From NCBI GenBank assembly GCA_958296405.1, contig OY282519.1, forward strand, positions 3,394,132 through 3,458,131: a DNA stretch of 64,000 nucleotides. Reading direction: 5' to 3'. Made by a program: the position numbers and the translations under genes. This stretch comes from an uncultured Pseudomonadales bacterium. GTDB lineage: Bacteria; Pseudomonadota; Gammaproteobacteria; Pseudomonadales; Azotimanducaceae. Shown here piece after piece: positions 52,766 through 62,716 of this stretch (position 1 is the first letter of the stretch; every line of letters begins with the position of its first letter). The notes beneath the pieces are model-generated. The model saw only the letters and a list, made by a program, of their open reading frames with translations, was not told the origin of the DNA and made no database searches.

Positions 52766-53203
52766 CTAGGGCTCGCCGCGGATGTAGCCCTCCAACTGGT
52801 CGATGGTTTCCGCCTGCTCGGCAATGACCTCGGTGAACAAATCCCGCAGCGAGAGCATGCCGACCACCATGCCTTCGTCCTCGACAACGAGGTGGCGGAT
52901 GTGGTGCTCGCGCATCTTTTCGATGCAGCCGTCCACGCGGTCCCTAGGCGTGACGCGGATGACTTCGCGAGTCATGATCTCCGACACCCGCGTCTGCTTG
53001 GAAGATTTGTCCTTCAGAATCACTTTGCGAGCGTAATCCCGTTCCGAGATGATGCCGACGAGCTTGTCGTCCTGCAGCACCGGCAGCGCCCCGATGTGGC
53101 GCGCTGCCATCATCTCGATGGCCTCGTAAACGCTGGCAATGGGCACGATCGAATGGACGCCGCCGTTGCCCTTGTGCCGCAAGACGTCGGTCACCGTTTT
53201 CAT
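52766..53203 (-). CDS. CBS-domain-pair protein
   Basis: A 145-aa protein consisting of two CBS motifs: IVPIASVYEAIEMMAARHIG with ALPVLQDDKLVGIISERDYA, and REVIRVTPRDRVDGCIEKMR with HLVVEDEGMVVGMLSLRDLF. Stand-alone CBS pairs bind adenosine nucleotides and often act as energy sensors or regulators of a separate enzyme. ATG 53203 is used; a longer frame upstream lacks protein-like sequence. It is divergent from the flavin monooxygenase gene. Confidence 0.88.
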   Translation of the reverse strand: MKTVTDVLRHKGNGGVHSIVPIASVYEAIEMMAARHIGALPVLQDDKLVGIISERDYARKVILKDKSSKQTRVSEIMTREVIRVTPRDRVDGCIEKMREHHIRHLVVEDEGMVVGMLSLRDLFTEVIAEQAETIDQLEGYIRGEP

Positions 53204-53371
53204 CGCGCGTCTCCTGTGTGCGTTCGAGCCTCGATTGTGCTGCGTCCCGACGGCAAACGGCAAGCGCAAATCTCGCCCCGGCGCCGGCTTGGCCGTGTGT
53301 GCCCCGGCAGCCGCCCAAAAACGCCGGCGCCAAGCCCAGCCGGAGTAACATGCCGCGCAAGGAGAACCGAT

Positions 53372-54523
53372 TTGCAAGCCGACCCGTTCGTCGCCAAAAC
53401 CGAAGCGCTGGCGCCGGTGATCAGGGCCCATGCAGACCAGGCCGAGCGCGAACGCCGCCTGCCGGCGCCGGTGGCGGCAGCCTTTGCCCGCGAGGGCCTG
53501 TACCGGGTGGCGGCGCCAAGGGCGTGCCACGGCCACGAGGCAGACCCGCTGACGCAGATGCGCGTCATCGAGGCGGCGTCGCGCATCGATGGCAGCGCCG
53601 GTTGGAACTTGATGATCGGCATCGAAACGTTCGGTTTGGTGGCGCCGGGCCTCGCCACCTGTCCGGAGCTCATCGAGGATCCGCTGGTGGTGATGGCCAG
53701 CTCCACCGCCGCGGTCGGGCGCGCCGAGCGCGTGGCCGGCGGATGGCGGGTGCGCGGCCAGTGGCAGTTCGTGAGCGGCATCCACAACGCCAGCATCTTC
53801 GGCGCCACCGTGCGCCTCTTTGACGGCGACGAGCCGGTGGACGCAGTCAACCGCTATGCCGTGGTCCCCGCGGAGAACTACGAAATCGTCGACACCTGGC
53901 ATGTGAGCGGGCTGCGCGGCTCCGGCTCCCACGACGTGCGCATCGAAGATGCGCTGGTGCCAGACGAGCGCATCATCGTGGCGCTAGGCGGCGCCACCGG
54001 TGACGGCCCGCTCGGGCGCATTCCGCTCGGCACCCGCTTGGCCTACAACAAGGTGGCGGTGGCGTTGGGCATCGCCCGCGCCGGCATCGATGCCTTCATC
54101 GACCTCGCCAGCGCCAAGACTGGCCGCTTTTCAGACCGCAAGGTGCGGGAACGCCCCTTTGCGCAACGCGCGCTGGCCATAGCCGAAGCGCGGCTGCGCG
54201 GGGTGCGGGCTTCCGTGTTCGAACTGTTGGCGAGCCATTGGGCCAAGATCGTGGCCGGCGAAAGACTGACGCCCCGCGACCGCGCGTTGTTCCAGATCGT
54301 TTGCTCGGACGCCGTGTTGGGCGCGGCCAACGCCGTAGACGCCATCGCCGAGGCCGCCGGCACCACCGCCAACCAAATCGGCCACCCGCTGGAGCGCATC
54401 TGCCGGGATGTGCGCGTCGTGCGGCAGCATTTCACGGTGGCGCCGCACCACATCGAAGACGGCGGCCGGGTGCTGTTGGGATTGCCGGCGCAAGGGCTGA
54501 TGCTGGCCGGGCTCGGCAACTAA
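53372..54523 (+). CDS. Acyl-CoA dehydrogenase-fold flavin monooxygenase (HsaA/DszC-like)
   Basis: A 383-aa protein starting at TTG 53372, 7 nt after AAGGAGAA. It has the acyl-CoA dehydrogenase fold (DPLTQMRVIEAASRIDGSAG, WRVRGQWQFVSGIHNASIFG, WHVSGLRGSGSHDVRIEDAL) but lacks the usual catalytic Glu context and resembles two-component FMN-dependent hydroxylases such as HsaA, HpaB-type or DszC. These need a separate flavin reductase, and one is encoded at 56304-56804. Substrate unknown, probably an aromatic or sterol-derived compound. Confidence 0.8.
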   Translation: MQADPFVAKTEALAPVIRAHADQAERERRLPAPVAAAFAREGLYRVAAPRACHGHEADPLTQMRVIEAASRIDGSAGWNLMIGIETFGLVAPGLATCPELIEDPLVVMASSTAAVGRAERVAGGWRVRGQWQFVSGIHNASIFGATVRLFDGDEPVDAVNRYAVVPAENYEIVDTWHVSGLRGSGSHDVRIEDALVPDERIIVALGGATGDGPLGRIPLGTRLAYNKVAVALGIARAGIDAFIDLASAKTGRFSDRKVRERPFAQRALAIAEARLRGVRASVFELLASHWAKIVAGERLTPRDRALFQIVCSDAVLGAANAVDAIAEAAGTTANQIGHPLERICRDVRVVRQHFTVAPHHIEDGGRVLLGLPAQGLMLAGLGN

Positions 54524-54576
54524 GCGGTTCGCCCGCGGCGCGGCAGCGAACCGCGCTCCGCTGATCGCAACAATCG

Positions 54577-55305
54577 TCAACGCACCGCCTGCATCCCGCT
54601 AGGGCCGCGCCCAGGCGCTGCTTGAACGGCGCGGTCGAACCACTCATCCGCCGGTGCATCGTTGTAGGCGCGCAGCGTCGCCTTGATGCGCCCGAGCGAC
54701 CCTGCCGGATAGCCGGCGAGCGTTTCGGCCAAGCCCCGCGCCGCGGCGAGCACCTCGGCATCCGGCACACAGTCGTGGACGATGCCAAGGCTGAGCAGTT
54801 CGGCGCCGGGAAACCGCCGCCCCACCAACGTGAGCCGCGCGGCCAAGGCTTCGCCGTGGCGCAGCCGCAACCAAGCCATGTTGTAAGGCGCGGCGAGGCC
54901 TTGGCGCACTTCGCCCACCTGCAGGAACGCCCCTTCGCCGGCGACCAGCAGATCCGCGGCCAGCGCCAGCGCTGCGCCGCCGTTGATGCCGAAGCGCTCC
55001 AAGGCGCCGATGATCGGCTTGGGACATTCGTACAGCGCCCGATGGACATCGCGCCACATTCCGCTGAACCGCGGCATCCACGCCGGTGGCGGCTCTGCAT
55101 TGAAGTCCTTCAGGTCAAGCCCCGAGCAGAATGCGCCGCCGGCGCCCCGCAGCAGGATGACGCGCACGGCGACGTCCGCCGAGAGGGCGCGCAGGCCGTC
55201 CACCATGCCCGCGGCGAGTTCCCCATTGATGGCGTTGCGCCGCTCTGGACGGCTCATCACCAACTCGGCCCAGCCGTCTTGGGCCACCACTTCCACTGCG
55301 TTCAC
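54577..55305 (-). CDS. Enoyl-CoA hydratase/isomerase (crotonase) family
   Basis: A 242-aa crotonase. MSRPERRNAINGELAAGMVD is the usual N-terminal block. AFCSGLDLKDFNAE is the oxyanion loop. KPIIGALERFGINGGAALAL carries the second CoA-binding block. The catalytic Glu of hydratases is expected near LQVGEVRQGLAAPYN; GEVRQGL keeps one Glu. It converges with the monooxygenase gene and lies after the EamA gene on the minus strand. Probably part of a degradation pathway. Confidence 0.87.
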   Translation of the reverse strand: MNAVEVVAQDGWAELVMSRPERRNAINGELAAGMVDGLRALSADVAVRVILLRGAGGAFCSGLDLKDFNAEPPPAWMPRFSGMWRDVHRALYECPKPIIGALERFGINGGAALALAADLLVAGEGAFLQVGEVRQGLAAPYNMAWLRLRHGEALAARLTLVGRRFPGAELLSLGIVHDCVPDAEVLAAARGLAETLAGYPAGSLGRIKATLRAYNDAPADEWFDRAVQAAPGRGPSGMQAVR

Positions 55306-55388
55306 GCCACCTCCTCACCACGCTACCGCGCCGCAACCCCAGCGGGCATCTTAGGCCATCGGCTTCACACCTTCCTGCCAGGCGCGCA

Positions 55389-56273
55389 TCACGCCAGCAC
55401 CAGCGCCAGCCCAGCGACGACCAAGCCGGCGCCGGCGAGTTCGCGCAGACGGGCGCGCTCGCGCAGCACCACCGCACCGGCGACGAACGCGAACAACAGC
55501 TCGACCTGCCCCAGCGCCCGCACATAGGCCGCCTGAGTCAGCGTCATGGCCGCGAACCAGCCCGCCGACGCCACGGCCCCGGCGCAGCCCACCCACAGCG
55601 CCACGCGCCAAGCCCGCGCCACCTCGCGCAAAGCGCCCGGCTGGCGCCACGCCAGCCACAGGCCCATGCCGACGGATTGCAGCGTGATCACGGCGAACAG
55701 GGTGACGGCGACGCGCACATGGAACGCGCCCGTCGGCAAGGCCAGCGCCGCCTCCCGGAAGCACACCGCGGCAATGCCGAAGCCAGCGCCGGCGCCGATG
55801 CCAAGCCACGCGCCCCTGCCCAACGCGAGGGCCGCACGCACGCTGGCGCCCGCTGAAAGCAGCAGCACGCCCACCAAGCTGACGAGGATGCCGGCGCCGG
55901 CGAGCGCACCCACCGCCTCGCCGGCGATGACGAAGCCGAAGATCGCCGTCTGCACCACCTCGGTTTTCGAGTAGGCGGTGCCGACCGCAAAGCGCCGGTG
56001 GCCAAAGCTGCGCACCAGCGCCACGGTGCCCATCGCCTGCGCGAAGCCGCCCACGGCGACGGCGGCGAGGAAGCGTCCATCCGGTGCCGGCAGCGGCACA
56101 TCCGACACAGCCGCCAGCGCGAGCAAGAAGGCGGCGGCAAACGGAGCGCCGTAGCAGAAGCGGGCATAACTCGCGGCCTCTGGCGACAACCGCCCGGTGA
56201 GCCGCTTTTGCAGCACCGAGCGCAGGTTCTGGCAGAACGCCGCGCCGACCGTGAGCCAAATCCAGAGTTCCAT
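55389..56273 (-). CDS. EamA/DMT-family transporter
   Basis: A 294-aa inner-membrane protein with about ten hydrophobic helices in two EamA halves (WIWLTVGAAFCQNLRSVLQK; FAVGTAYSKTEVVQTAIFGF; AYVRALGQVELLFAFVAGAV; ERARLRELAGAGLVVAGLAL). It probably exports a small metabolite. It lies between the flavin reductase and crotonase genes, same direction. Confidence 0.88.
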   Translation of the reverse strand: MELWIWLTVGAAFCQNLRSVLQKRLTGRLSPEAASYARFCYGAPFAAAFLLALAAVSDVPLPAPDGRFLAAVAVGGFAQAMGTVALVRSFGHRRFAVGTAYSKTEVVQTAIFGFVIAGEAVGALAGAGILVSLVGVLLLSAGASVRAALALGRGAWLGIGAGAGFGIAAVCFREAALALPTGAFHVRVAVTLFAVITLQSVGMGLWLAWRQPGALREVARAWRVALWVGCAGAVASAGWFAAMTLTQAAYVRALGQVELLFAFVAGAVVLRERARLRELAGAGLVVAGLALVLA

Positions 56274-56303
56274 GCCAGCGCCGCCGCCCGCCGCGGCGTG
56301 GCG

Positions 56304-56804
56304 TTAGCCGCCCCCTGCGACGGCCGCGGTGGCTGCGAAGTGCCCGTAGCCGCCGCGGAAGAACAATAGCGGCGCGCGCACACCGTCAAGAATGTCGATG
56401 TCGAGCACGCGGCCCACGGCGATGGTGTGGTCGCCGGCGTCGTGCTCCGCTGCCAACGCACAGTCCACATAGGCCAACACGCCGTCGAGGATGGGGCTGC
56501 CGGAAACGGCCGGCCGCCAGCCAATATCCGCCACCTTGCCGCGCTGGGCGAACACATCCGAGATGCGCCGCTGGTCGTCGCCGAGCACATTGACGCAGAA
56601 GTGGCCAGAATCCCGCACTTTCGGCCAACTCGTGCTGGCCTTGCCGGGACACACAGCGACGAGCGGCGGATCCAACGAGAGCGACACGAAGGATTGCGCC
56701 GCGAATCCCGCCATCACAGCGCCGCTCACGCCCGTGACGATGACGACGCCGGTGCAGAACTGCCCCATGGCATCGCGGTATTCCCGACCGTGGAACTTCG
56801 TCAT
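56304..56804 (-). CDS. Flavin reductase (HpaC/HsaB-like)
   Basis: A 166-aa flavin:NAD(P)H reductase with the split-barrel fold: YRDAMGQFCTGVVIVTGVSG, GFAAQSFVSLSLDPPLVAVC, FCVNVLGDDQRRISDVFAQR, and DHTIAVGRVLDIDILDG. It would supply FMNH2 to the oxygenase at 53372-54523, the two forming a two-component monooxygenase; this pairing is inferred from family and distance. Start ATG 56804 gives the standard length. Confidence 0.88.
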   Translation of the reverse strand: MTKFHGREYRDAMGQFCTGVVIVTGVSGAVMAGFAAQSFVSLSLDPPLVAVCPGKASTSWPKVRDSGHFCVNVLGDDQRRISDVFAQRGKVADIGWRPAVSGSPILDGVLAYVDCALAAEHDAGDHTIAVGRVLDIDILDGVRAPLLFFRGGYGHFAATAAVAGGG

Positions 56805-56980
56805 GCCGAATCCTTGGATGGCTGCGCGACAATGCTACCCCTTGCCGCGGCAACGCCTCGTTGCGTCTAGCAAGGCGACAGCCGGTGGCCTCACCGCGGT
56901 GCAATTGGCCGCCGCCGGCGCCCTGCGAGTCGGCGGCGGCCAAACGTGGTGGCGCCAACTTGCCTACAATCCCTGCTCGC

Positions 56981-58486
56981 ATGGCCCAACTCACCGCCCC
57001 CTCCCCCACCTCCCTCAAGCAGACCCTCGCCGCGTTGGACTTGGGCTCGAACAGCTTCCATCTGATCGTGGCGTTGGATCAGGGCGAGCGCCTGCAAGTG
57101 GTGGACAAGCACCGCGAAATGGTGCGGTTGGCAAAGGGCCTCAACGCGGACAACGCGTTGACGGAGGCGGCCCAGAATCGCGCCTTGGCCTGCCTCACGC
57201 GGCTGGGCCAGCGGCTGCGCGGCCTGAGCGCGGCCAATGTGCGCGTCGTGGGCACCAACACCCTGCGCAAGGCGCGCAATGCAGAAGCGTTCATCGAGCG
57301 CGCCGAAGCCGCCCTCGGGCACAACATCGACATCATCAGCGGGCGGGAGGAAGCGCGCCTCGTCTATCTCGGCGTGTCACATTCCTTGGAGGACGACAGC
57401 GACTGGCGGCTGGTGGTGGACATCGGCGGGGGCAGCACCGAGCTCATCCTCGGGCGCCGCTTTCAGCCGCGGTTGACGGAGAGCCTGCAAATGGGCTGCG
57501 CAGCCCTGTCTGAAGCGCACTTTGCGGACGGCCACATCAATGGCGAGCGGCTGGACGCGGCGGAGCGCGCCGCCTGCCAAGAGCTAGAAGTGATCGAGCG
57601 CATCTACCGGGCGCGAGGGTGGAACCGCGCCATCGCCTCCTCTGGCACGGCCCTCGCGGCGCGCGGCGTCATCGAGGCGGAGCTCGGTGGACGCGAGATC
57701 ACGCGCCCAGGGCTCGACCACATCAAGCGGCGCATGATCGACGCCGGATACATCGAGCGCCTGAACTTCGCCACCGTCAGCCGCGAAAGGGCACCCGTCT
57801 TTCCCGGCGGCGTGGCCATCCTCGCGGCGATCTTCGAATCCCTGCAGCTAGAGCGCATGAGCGTCTCGGACGGCGCCCTGCGCGAGGGGCTGCTGCACGA
57901 CCTGTTGGGCCGCGTCCACGACGAGGACATCCGCGAGAAGACTGTGCGCGACATCGCCAAGCGCTACCATGTGGACCGTGACCACGCCGCCCGCGTGGCG
58001 CGCACGGCGCTCAATCTGCTTGAGCAACTGCGGCATGCATGGCGCATGGATGATCCCGAGCTCGAAACTGCGCTCCGCTGGGGCGCGGCGCTGCACGAGA
58101 TCGGCTTGGACGTCGCCCACCAGCAGTACCACAAGCACGGCGGCTACCTGCTCGACAACATGGACTTGCCGGGCTTCTCGCACTCGGAGCAGCATCGCGT
58201 GGCACTGTTGGTGCGGGCGCACCGGCGCAAGTTTCCGGCGGAAGATTTTGCCGGCGCCCCGCGCCTCGCGCACCTGTGCGCGCTGCTGCGCATCGCCGTG
58301 GTGCTGCACCGCAGCCGCGCAGACGGGCCGCTGCCGCCGCTCGGCGTGGCGCCGGTGGAAGGCGGCGTGCGGCTCTCGCTGCCGAAGAAGTGGCTGCGCG
58401 CGCATCCTCTGACGGAACTGGACTTGGAGCAGGAAGCCAGCCACCTCACGGCGGGGCCGGTGCGGCTCTTGGTGTCGGCGCAGTAG
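56981..58486 (+). CDS. ppx: Exopolyphosphatase / pppGpp phosphatase (Ppx/GppA)
   Basis: A 501-aa ASKHA-fold phosphatase. AALDLGSNSFHLIVALDQ is the first phosphate loop. VRVVGTNTLRKARNAEAFI, RLVVDIGGGSTELILGRRF (second loop) and LEQLRHAWRMDDPE are typical. The C-terminal HD-like part is present (ALRWGAALHEIGLDVAHQQY with HKHGGYLLDN). It cleaves terminal phosphate from polyphosphate and may process pppGpp. ATG 56981 follows a TACAAT hexamer (56965-56970), a probable -10. It is convergent with ppk1. Confidence 0.93.
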   Translation: MAQLTAPSPTSLKQTLAALDLGSNSFHLIVALDQGERLQVVDKHREMVRLAKGLNADNALTEAAQNRALACLTRLGQRLRGLSAANVRVVGTNTLRKARNAEAFIERAEAALGHNIDIISGREEARLVYLGVSHSLEDDSDWRLVVDIGGGSTELILGRRFQPRLTESLQMGCAALSEAHFADGHINGERLDAAERAACQELEVIERIYRARGWNRAIASSGTALAARGVIEAELGGREITRPGLDHIKRRMIDAGYIERLNFATVSRERAPVFPGGVAILAAIFESLQLERMSVSDGALREGLLHDLLGRVHDEDIREKTVRDIAKRYHVDRDHAARVARTALNLLEQLRHAWRMDDPELETALRWGAALHEIGLDVAHQQYHKHGGYLLDNMDLPGFSHSEQHRVALLVRAHRRKFPAEDFAGAPRLAHLCALLRIAVVLHRSRADGPLPPLGVAPVEGGVRLSLPKKWLRAHPLTELDLEQEASHLTAGPVRLLVSAQ

Positions 58487-58618
58487 CCACGCTCCGCCGA
58501 CGCCAAGACATGCGAGCGCCCGTGGCTCGGCCGGGGGCGCTAGGCGCTAGGTGACCCTTGCCAGCCGGCTCAGCCTGCCGCCCTCGGATGGCGCGTGTGG
58601 CAGGCGCCGTCGGCCGGC

Positions 58619-60676
58619 TCACCCTTGCAGCAACGCCTCCTGCGCGGCGCAGTGTTCCGCTCCCGACTCGCGCTGGACGTATGTGCCGTCCGCACGCAGC
58701 TGCCACGCCGTGGAATCCGCCAAGTACAACTCCAAGTCGCGGATGACGGCCGCGCGCAGCGCGTCGTCTTCCACGGGAAAACAGGTCTCCACGCGATCAA
58801 AGAAATTGCGCCCCATCCAATCCGCGCTGGAGAGGTAGACGCGCGGCGCACCGCCATTCTCGAAGTAGAACACCCGCGTGTGCTCAAGAAACCGGCCAAT
58901 CACCGAGGTGACGCGAATGTTCTCGGACACCCCTTCCATGCCGGGGCGCAGTGCGCACATGCCGCGCACCATCAGGTCGATGGACACGCCGGCTTGGGAC
59001 GCTTGGTACAGCGCTTCGATGACGCCCGGCTCAATGAGGGCGTTCATCTTGGCGATCACGCGCGCCGGCGCGCCAGCCTTGGCGCACTCCACCTCCGCGC
59101 TGATGTATTCCAAGATGGTGTCGTGCAGGGTGAACGGCGATTGCAGCATCTTCTTCAAACGCCGCGCGCTGCCCATCGTGGTGAGTTGCTTGAAGACACG
59201 CTGCACGTCCTCGCCAAAGTCATCGTCGCAGGTGAAGAGCCCGTAGTCTGTGTAGAGGCGCGCTGTGCGGGCGTGATAGTTGCCGGTGCCGAGGTGGACA
59301 TAGCGCTTGAGCTTGCGCCCCTCGCGGCGGATGACCATGCTCATCTTGGCGTGCGTCTTGTATCCCACCACGCCGTACACCACCTGCGCCCCCACTTCCT
59401 GCAGATTGGTGGCGAGTTCGATGTTCGCCGCCTCGTCGAAGCGCGCCCTCAGCTCGATGACGACAAGCACTTCCTTGCCGGCCGCGGCGGCATCCACCAA
59501 TGCCTTCACCACCGCGGAATCCGCGCCGGTGCGATACAACGTCTGCCGGATGGCGACGACGTTCGGGTCGCTCGCGGCTTGACGCAGAAAGTCGATGACC
59601 GGCGCGAACGAATCGAATGGATGATGCAGCAGCACATCGCCTTCGCGGATGGCGGCGAACATGTCCGCGGCGCGTTGAATGCGCCGCGAGATGCGGGGCG
59701 TGAAGCCGGGGTACTTGAGGTCTGGCCGGTCCACAAGGTCTGGAATCTCCATCAGACGCATCAGGTTCACCGGCCCGTCGCAACGCACCACGTCCGCGTC
59801 CGCGAGGTCGAATTGCCCCTGCAGGAAGTGCGCGACCGGGCGCGGGCATTCGTCCGCGAGCTCCAGCCGCACGGCATCGCCGAAGCGCCGCGACGACAGC
59901 TCGCCCTCCACCGCCCGCAACAAGTCGTCCACTTCTTCTTCGTCCACGAACAAATCGCTGTTGCGGGTGACGCGGAATTGATAGCAGCCCGACGCGCTCA
60001 TGCCCGGGAACAGCTCATCGACGTGGGCGTGGATGATGGAGGACAGGAACACGAACTGGTAGCGCGCGCCGTCTCCTCCTTCTTCGCCTTCCGGCAAGCG
60101 CACCACGCGGGGCAGCGCGCGCGGCGCTTGCACGATGGCCATGCCGCTGCTGCGCCCGAAGGCGTCCTTGCCGTCCAGCGTGACGATGAAGCTCAAGCTC
60201 TTGTTCAGGACACGCGGGAACGGATGCGCCGGGTCCAGCCCGATGGGCGTCAGGATGGGTTCCAACTCGTGGTTGAAGAAGCGCTTCAGCCACTGGCGCT
60301 GTTTTTTGTCCCATTCGTCCCGGCGCAGGAAGCGAATGCCTTCGGCGGCAAAGCGCGGCACGACGACATCGTTCAACACGCGATACTGCTCGGCCACCAG
60401 CTCCCGCGTGCGCTCGGCGATGCGCCGCAACTGCTCCGCCGGCGTCAGGTTGTCTGGCCCGCGATGGGTGCCGCCCAACGCTTCCTGCTGCTTCAAGCCG
60501 GCGACGCGAATCTCGAAGAACTCGTCTAGGTTGGAACTCGAAATGCACAGGAAGCGCAGCCGCTCAAGCAGCGGCACGGCGTCCTTCTTCGCCTGCTCCA
60601 AGACGCGGCGGTTGAACTCCAAGAACGCCAACTCGCGGTTGATGTAGAGCGATGGCGCGGCGAGGCTCATGGTCAT
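58619..60676 (-). CDS. ppk1: Polyphosphate kinase 1
   Basis: A 685-aa enzyme making polyphosphate from ATP. Four domains are recognisable: N (LYINRELAFLEFNRRVLEQA), head (FVFLSSIIHAHVDELFPGMS), C1 with the autophosphorylated His in YGVVGYKTHAKMSMVIRREG, and C2 (KRYVHLGTGNYHARTARLYT; MVRGMCALRPGMEGVSENIR; RVYLSSADWMGRNFFDRVET). Start ATG 60676 (MTMSLAAPS) with ATG 60670 as an alternative. Opposite orientation to ppx, with a shared terminator region between. Confidence 0.96.
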   Translation of the reverse strand: MTMSLAAPSLYINRELAFLEFNRRVLEQAKKDAVPLLERLRFLCISSSNLDEFFEIRVAGLKQQEALGGTHRGPDNLTPAEQLRRIAERTRELVAEQYRVLNDVVVPRFAAEGIRFLRRDEWDKKQRQWLKRFFNHELEPILTPIGLDPAHPFPRVLNKSLSFIVTLDGKDAFGRSSGMAIVQAPRALPRVVRLPEGEEGGDGARYQFVFLSSIIHAHVDELFPGMSASGCYQFRVTRNSDLFVDEEEVDDLLRAVEGELSSRRFGDAVRLELADECPRPVAHFLQGQFDLADADVVRCDGPVNLMRLMEIPDLVDRPDLKYPGFTPRISRRIQRAADMFAAIREGDVLLHHPFDSFAPVIDFLRQAASDPNVVAIRQTLYRTGADSAVVKALVDAAAAGKEVLVVIELRARFDEAANIELATNLQEVGAQVVYGVVGYKTHAKMSMVIRREGRKLKRYVHLGTGNYHARTARLYTDYGLFTCDDDFGEDVQRVFKQLTTMGSARRLKKMLQSPFTLHDTILEYISAEVECAKAGAPARVIAKMNALIEPGVIEALYQASQAGVSIDLMVRGMCALRPGMEGVSENIRVTSVIGRFLEHTRVFYFENGGAPRVYLSSADWMGRNFFDRVETCFPVEDDALRAAVIRDLELYLADSTAWQLRADGTYVQRESGAEHCAAQEALLQG

Positions 60677-60767
60677 GGGCGGCGCATGTCTGCGATGGCG
60701 GACATTCTGCACAATCTTCGCACGACGCATCCGGGCATGGGCAGCCGGGCGGCCAAGGCGCCGTCGG

Positions 60768-61169
60768 TCAGTTGGGTTCCACCATGAAGCTGCCGGCCGC
60801 CTCCACCACCAAGGCGTCGTCGGCGGCGCGCAGCACTTTGCCTTCCAGCACCGCCAACCGCCCCTTGCGGCGGATGAGGCGCCCCTCCAGGCGAATGGGC
60901 GTGCCCACCGGCAACGGCTGGCGATAGCGCACCTCCACCTTCGCCGTGAAGCACTGCTCGCCATCCAGATACAGCCAGTTGGCCATCACGTCGTCGAGCA
61001 GGCTGAACAGGATGCCGCCGTGGGTCACGCCGTCGTACCCGGCGTGTTCGGGGCGGGGCGTGAACTCCGCCCGGCAGACGCCTGCGTCGAGGCGAAACGC
61101 CACCTGCAAGCCGTGGGCATTGCCCGGCCCGCAGACGAAGCAGCGGTTGGCGGAAGATTCGAGCGACAT
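60768..61169 (-). CDS. PaaI-type hotdog thioesterase
   Basis: A 133-aa thioesterase-fold protein: CFVCGPGNAHGLQVAFRLDA, then GVTHGGILFSLLDDVMANWL (the HGG and catalytic-position residues of the PaaI group), then VEVRYRQPLPVGTPIRLEGR. The N-terminal CxxCG pattern is common in this subgroup. Probably hydrolyses an acyl- or aryl-CoA. ATG 61169 is chosen; the Nudix gene starts 22 bp away on the other strand. Confidence 0.85.
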   Translation of the reverse strand: MSLESSANRCFVCGPGNAHGLQVAFRLDAGVCRAEFTPRPEHAGYDGVTHGGILFSLLDDVMANWLYLDGEQCFTAKVEVRYRQPLPVGTPIRLEGRLIRRKGRLAVLEGKVLRAADDALVVEAAGSFMVEPN

Positions 61170-61191
61170 GGCCGCGCTATGATATAGGCGC

Positions 61192-61791
61192 GTGCTTCCC
61201 ATCGCCGACATTGAGGCGCGGCTCGCCGCCAGCGAGCCGTTGCGCCATGCCGTCACCGCGGCCACCCGCCAAGCGGCGGTGGCCGTTGTGCTGCGCGAGT
61301 GGGGCGAAGACACGGAAGTGCTGTTCATCAAACGTGCCGAGAAGCGCGGCGATCCGTGGTCTGGCCAGATGGCGTTCCCGGGCGGCCACCGGGAGCCTGA
61401 CGATGCGGACTTAGCCGCCGCCGCAATGCGCGAGACCCATGAGGAAGTTGGCCTCGCCATCGCCCGCTCGCAGCTCATCGGCGAACTGCCGCCGCAGCGC
61501 CCCGCCGCCTATGGCCGGCGCCCAGACATGCTGGTGGCGCCGTATGTGTTCGCCATCAAGGGGGATCCAGCCTTCGTGTTCAGCCACGAAGTGGATGCCG
61601 CAGTGTGGACGCGCTTGGCGCCGATGCGCACCGGGGACAACCACACCCAAGAAGATCGCTTGATCGGCGGCACGCCCACGCCCTTCAACGGCTACCGCGT
61701 GCGCGGCGGCCACTTTGTGTGGGGGCTCACCTACCGCGTGGTGCAAACGTTCTTCGCCGCGCTGGATCCGGAGTTCGCGCCCGAGGCGTGA
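61192..61791 (+). CDS. Nudix hydrolase, CoA-diphosphatase-like (NudL)
   Basis: A 199-aa Nudix protein starting at GTG 61192. The Nudix box reads FPGGHREPDDADLAAAAMRE with THEEVGL directly following (Gx5Ex7REUxEExGU, allowing for spacing). The downstream PYVFAIKGDPAF and the upstream TRQAAVAVVLRE wording match the YeaB/NudL group, which cleaves CoA to ADP-type and phosphopantetheine products. Confidence 0.87.
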   Translation: MLPIADIEARLAASEPLRHAVTAATRQAAVAVVLREWGEDTEVLFIKRAEKRGDPWSGQMAFPGGHREPDDADLAAAAMRETHEEVGLAIARSQLIGELPPQRPAAYGRRPDMLVAPYVFAIKGDPAFVFSHEVDAAVWTRLAPMRTGDNHTQEDRLIGGTPTPFNGYRVRGGHFVWGLTYRVVQTFFAALDPEFAPEA

Positions 61792-61897
61792 CGCGGGCCG
61801 ACGCGGCGCTTGCAGCGCCACTTCACGCAGCAGCGGCAGCCTTCTCCATCACGCCCGATCTCGCCCTCTCACGGGGCAGCGGCATTCTCCCCTCGCG

Positions 61898-62569
61898 CTA
61901 TCTCGCCAGCGCCTGTGCGCCGAGCGTCGCCAGCGGCCCGATGTCGCAGGAAACGCCGGTGCTGCCCAAGCCGCAATAGCCGTTCGGCACCTTCGCCAAG
62001 TACTGCTGGTGGTAGTGCTCGGCGTAGTAGAACGTCGGCGCAGCGGCGACCTCCGTGGTCACTGGCTCGAAGCCGGCCGCGTTGAGCGCGGCGCCGAACG
62101 CCTCTTTGGAGCGCTCAGCCGCCTCGCGCTGGGCAGCGTCGTGCCAATAGAGCGCCGAACGATACTGCGTGCCCAAGTCATTCCCTTGACGCATGCCTTG
62201 GGTGGGGTCGTGGCCTTCCCAAAACACTTTGAGGAGCGTCGCATAGCTCACCACCGCCGGGTCAAACACGGCAAGCACCGCCTCCGTGTGGCCAGTGAGG
62301 CCCGAGCAGACCTCCTCGTAGGCCGGGTTCGGCGTGGCGCCGCCGGCATAGCCCACCGCGGTGACGAAGACGCCGGGCGTTTCCCAGAACTTGCGCTCCG
62401 CCCCCCAGAAGCAGCCCATGCCCACCAGCAGGCGCTGCAGGCCGTCCGGGAACGGCGGCTGCATGGGATTGCCGTTGACGAAGTGACGCGGCGGCACGGG
62501 AACCGGCTGGTTGCGGCCGGGCAACGCTTCCGTCGCGGATGGCACGCGCAGCTTGAATTGCAGTGACAT
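61898..62569 (-). CDS. msrA: Peptide-methionine (S)-S-oxide reductase
   Basis: A 223-aa MsrA. The active-site motif is [20 protein letters not shown] with catalytic Cys; [40 protein letters not shown] and the resolving-Cys tail [12 protein letters not shown] complete the family picture. The N-terminal 45 residues ([20 protein letters not shown]) are a common MsrA extension. Start ATG 62569 behind AGGATTTC. It repairs oxidised methionine. Confidence 0.95.
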   Translation of the reverse strand: MSLQFKLRVPSATEALPGRNQPVPVPPRHFVNGNPMQPPFPDGLQRLLVGMGCFWGAERKFWETPGVFVTAVGYAGGATPNPAYEEVCSGLTGHTEAVLAVFDPAVVSYATLLKVFWEGHDPTQGMRQGNDLGTQYRSALYWHDAAQREAAERSKEAFGAALNAAGFEPVTTEVAAAPTFYYAEHYHQQYLAKVPNGYCGLGSTGVSCDIGPLATLGAQALAR

Positions 62570-62716
62570 GGTGAAATCCTGAAGAGGTAACGCCCGAAAA
62601 TCCAAGGCGCTATCTTAAGAGATGCTGCCGCATCCCTCAAAAGCCAGGGCGTTGGCTCACGCGCTTCATCCGCTACGGCGCACGGGCAAATCGCCTGAAT
62701 GCGCTACACTGCGCCG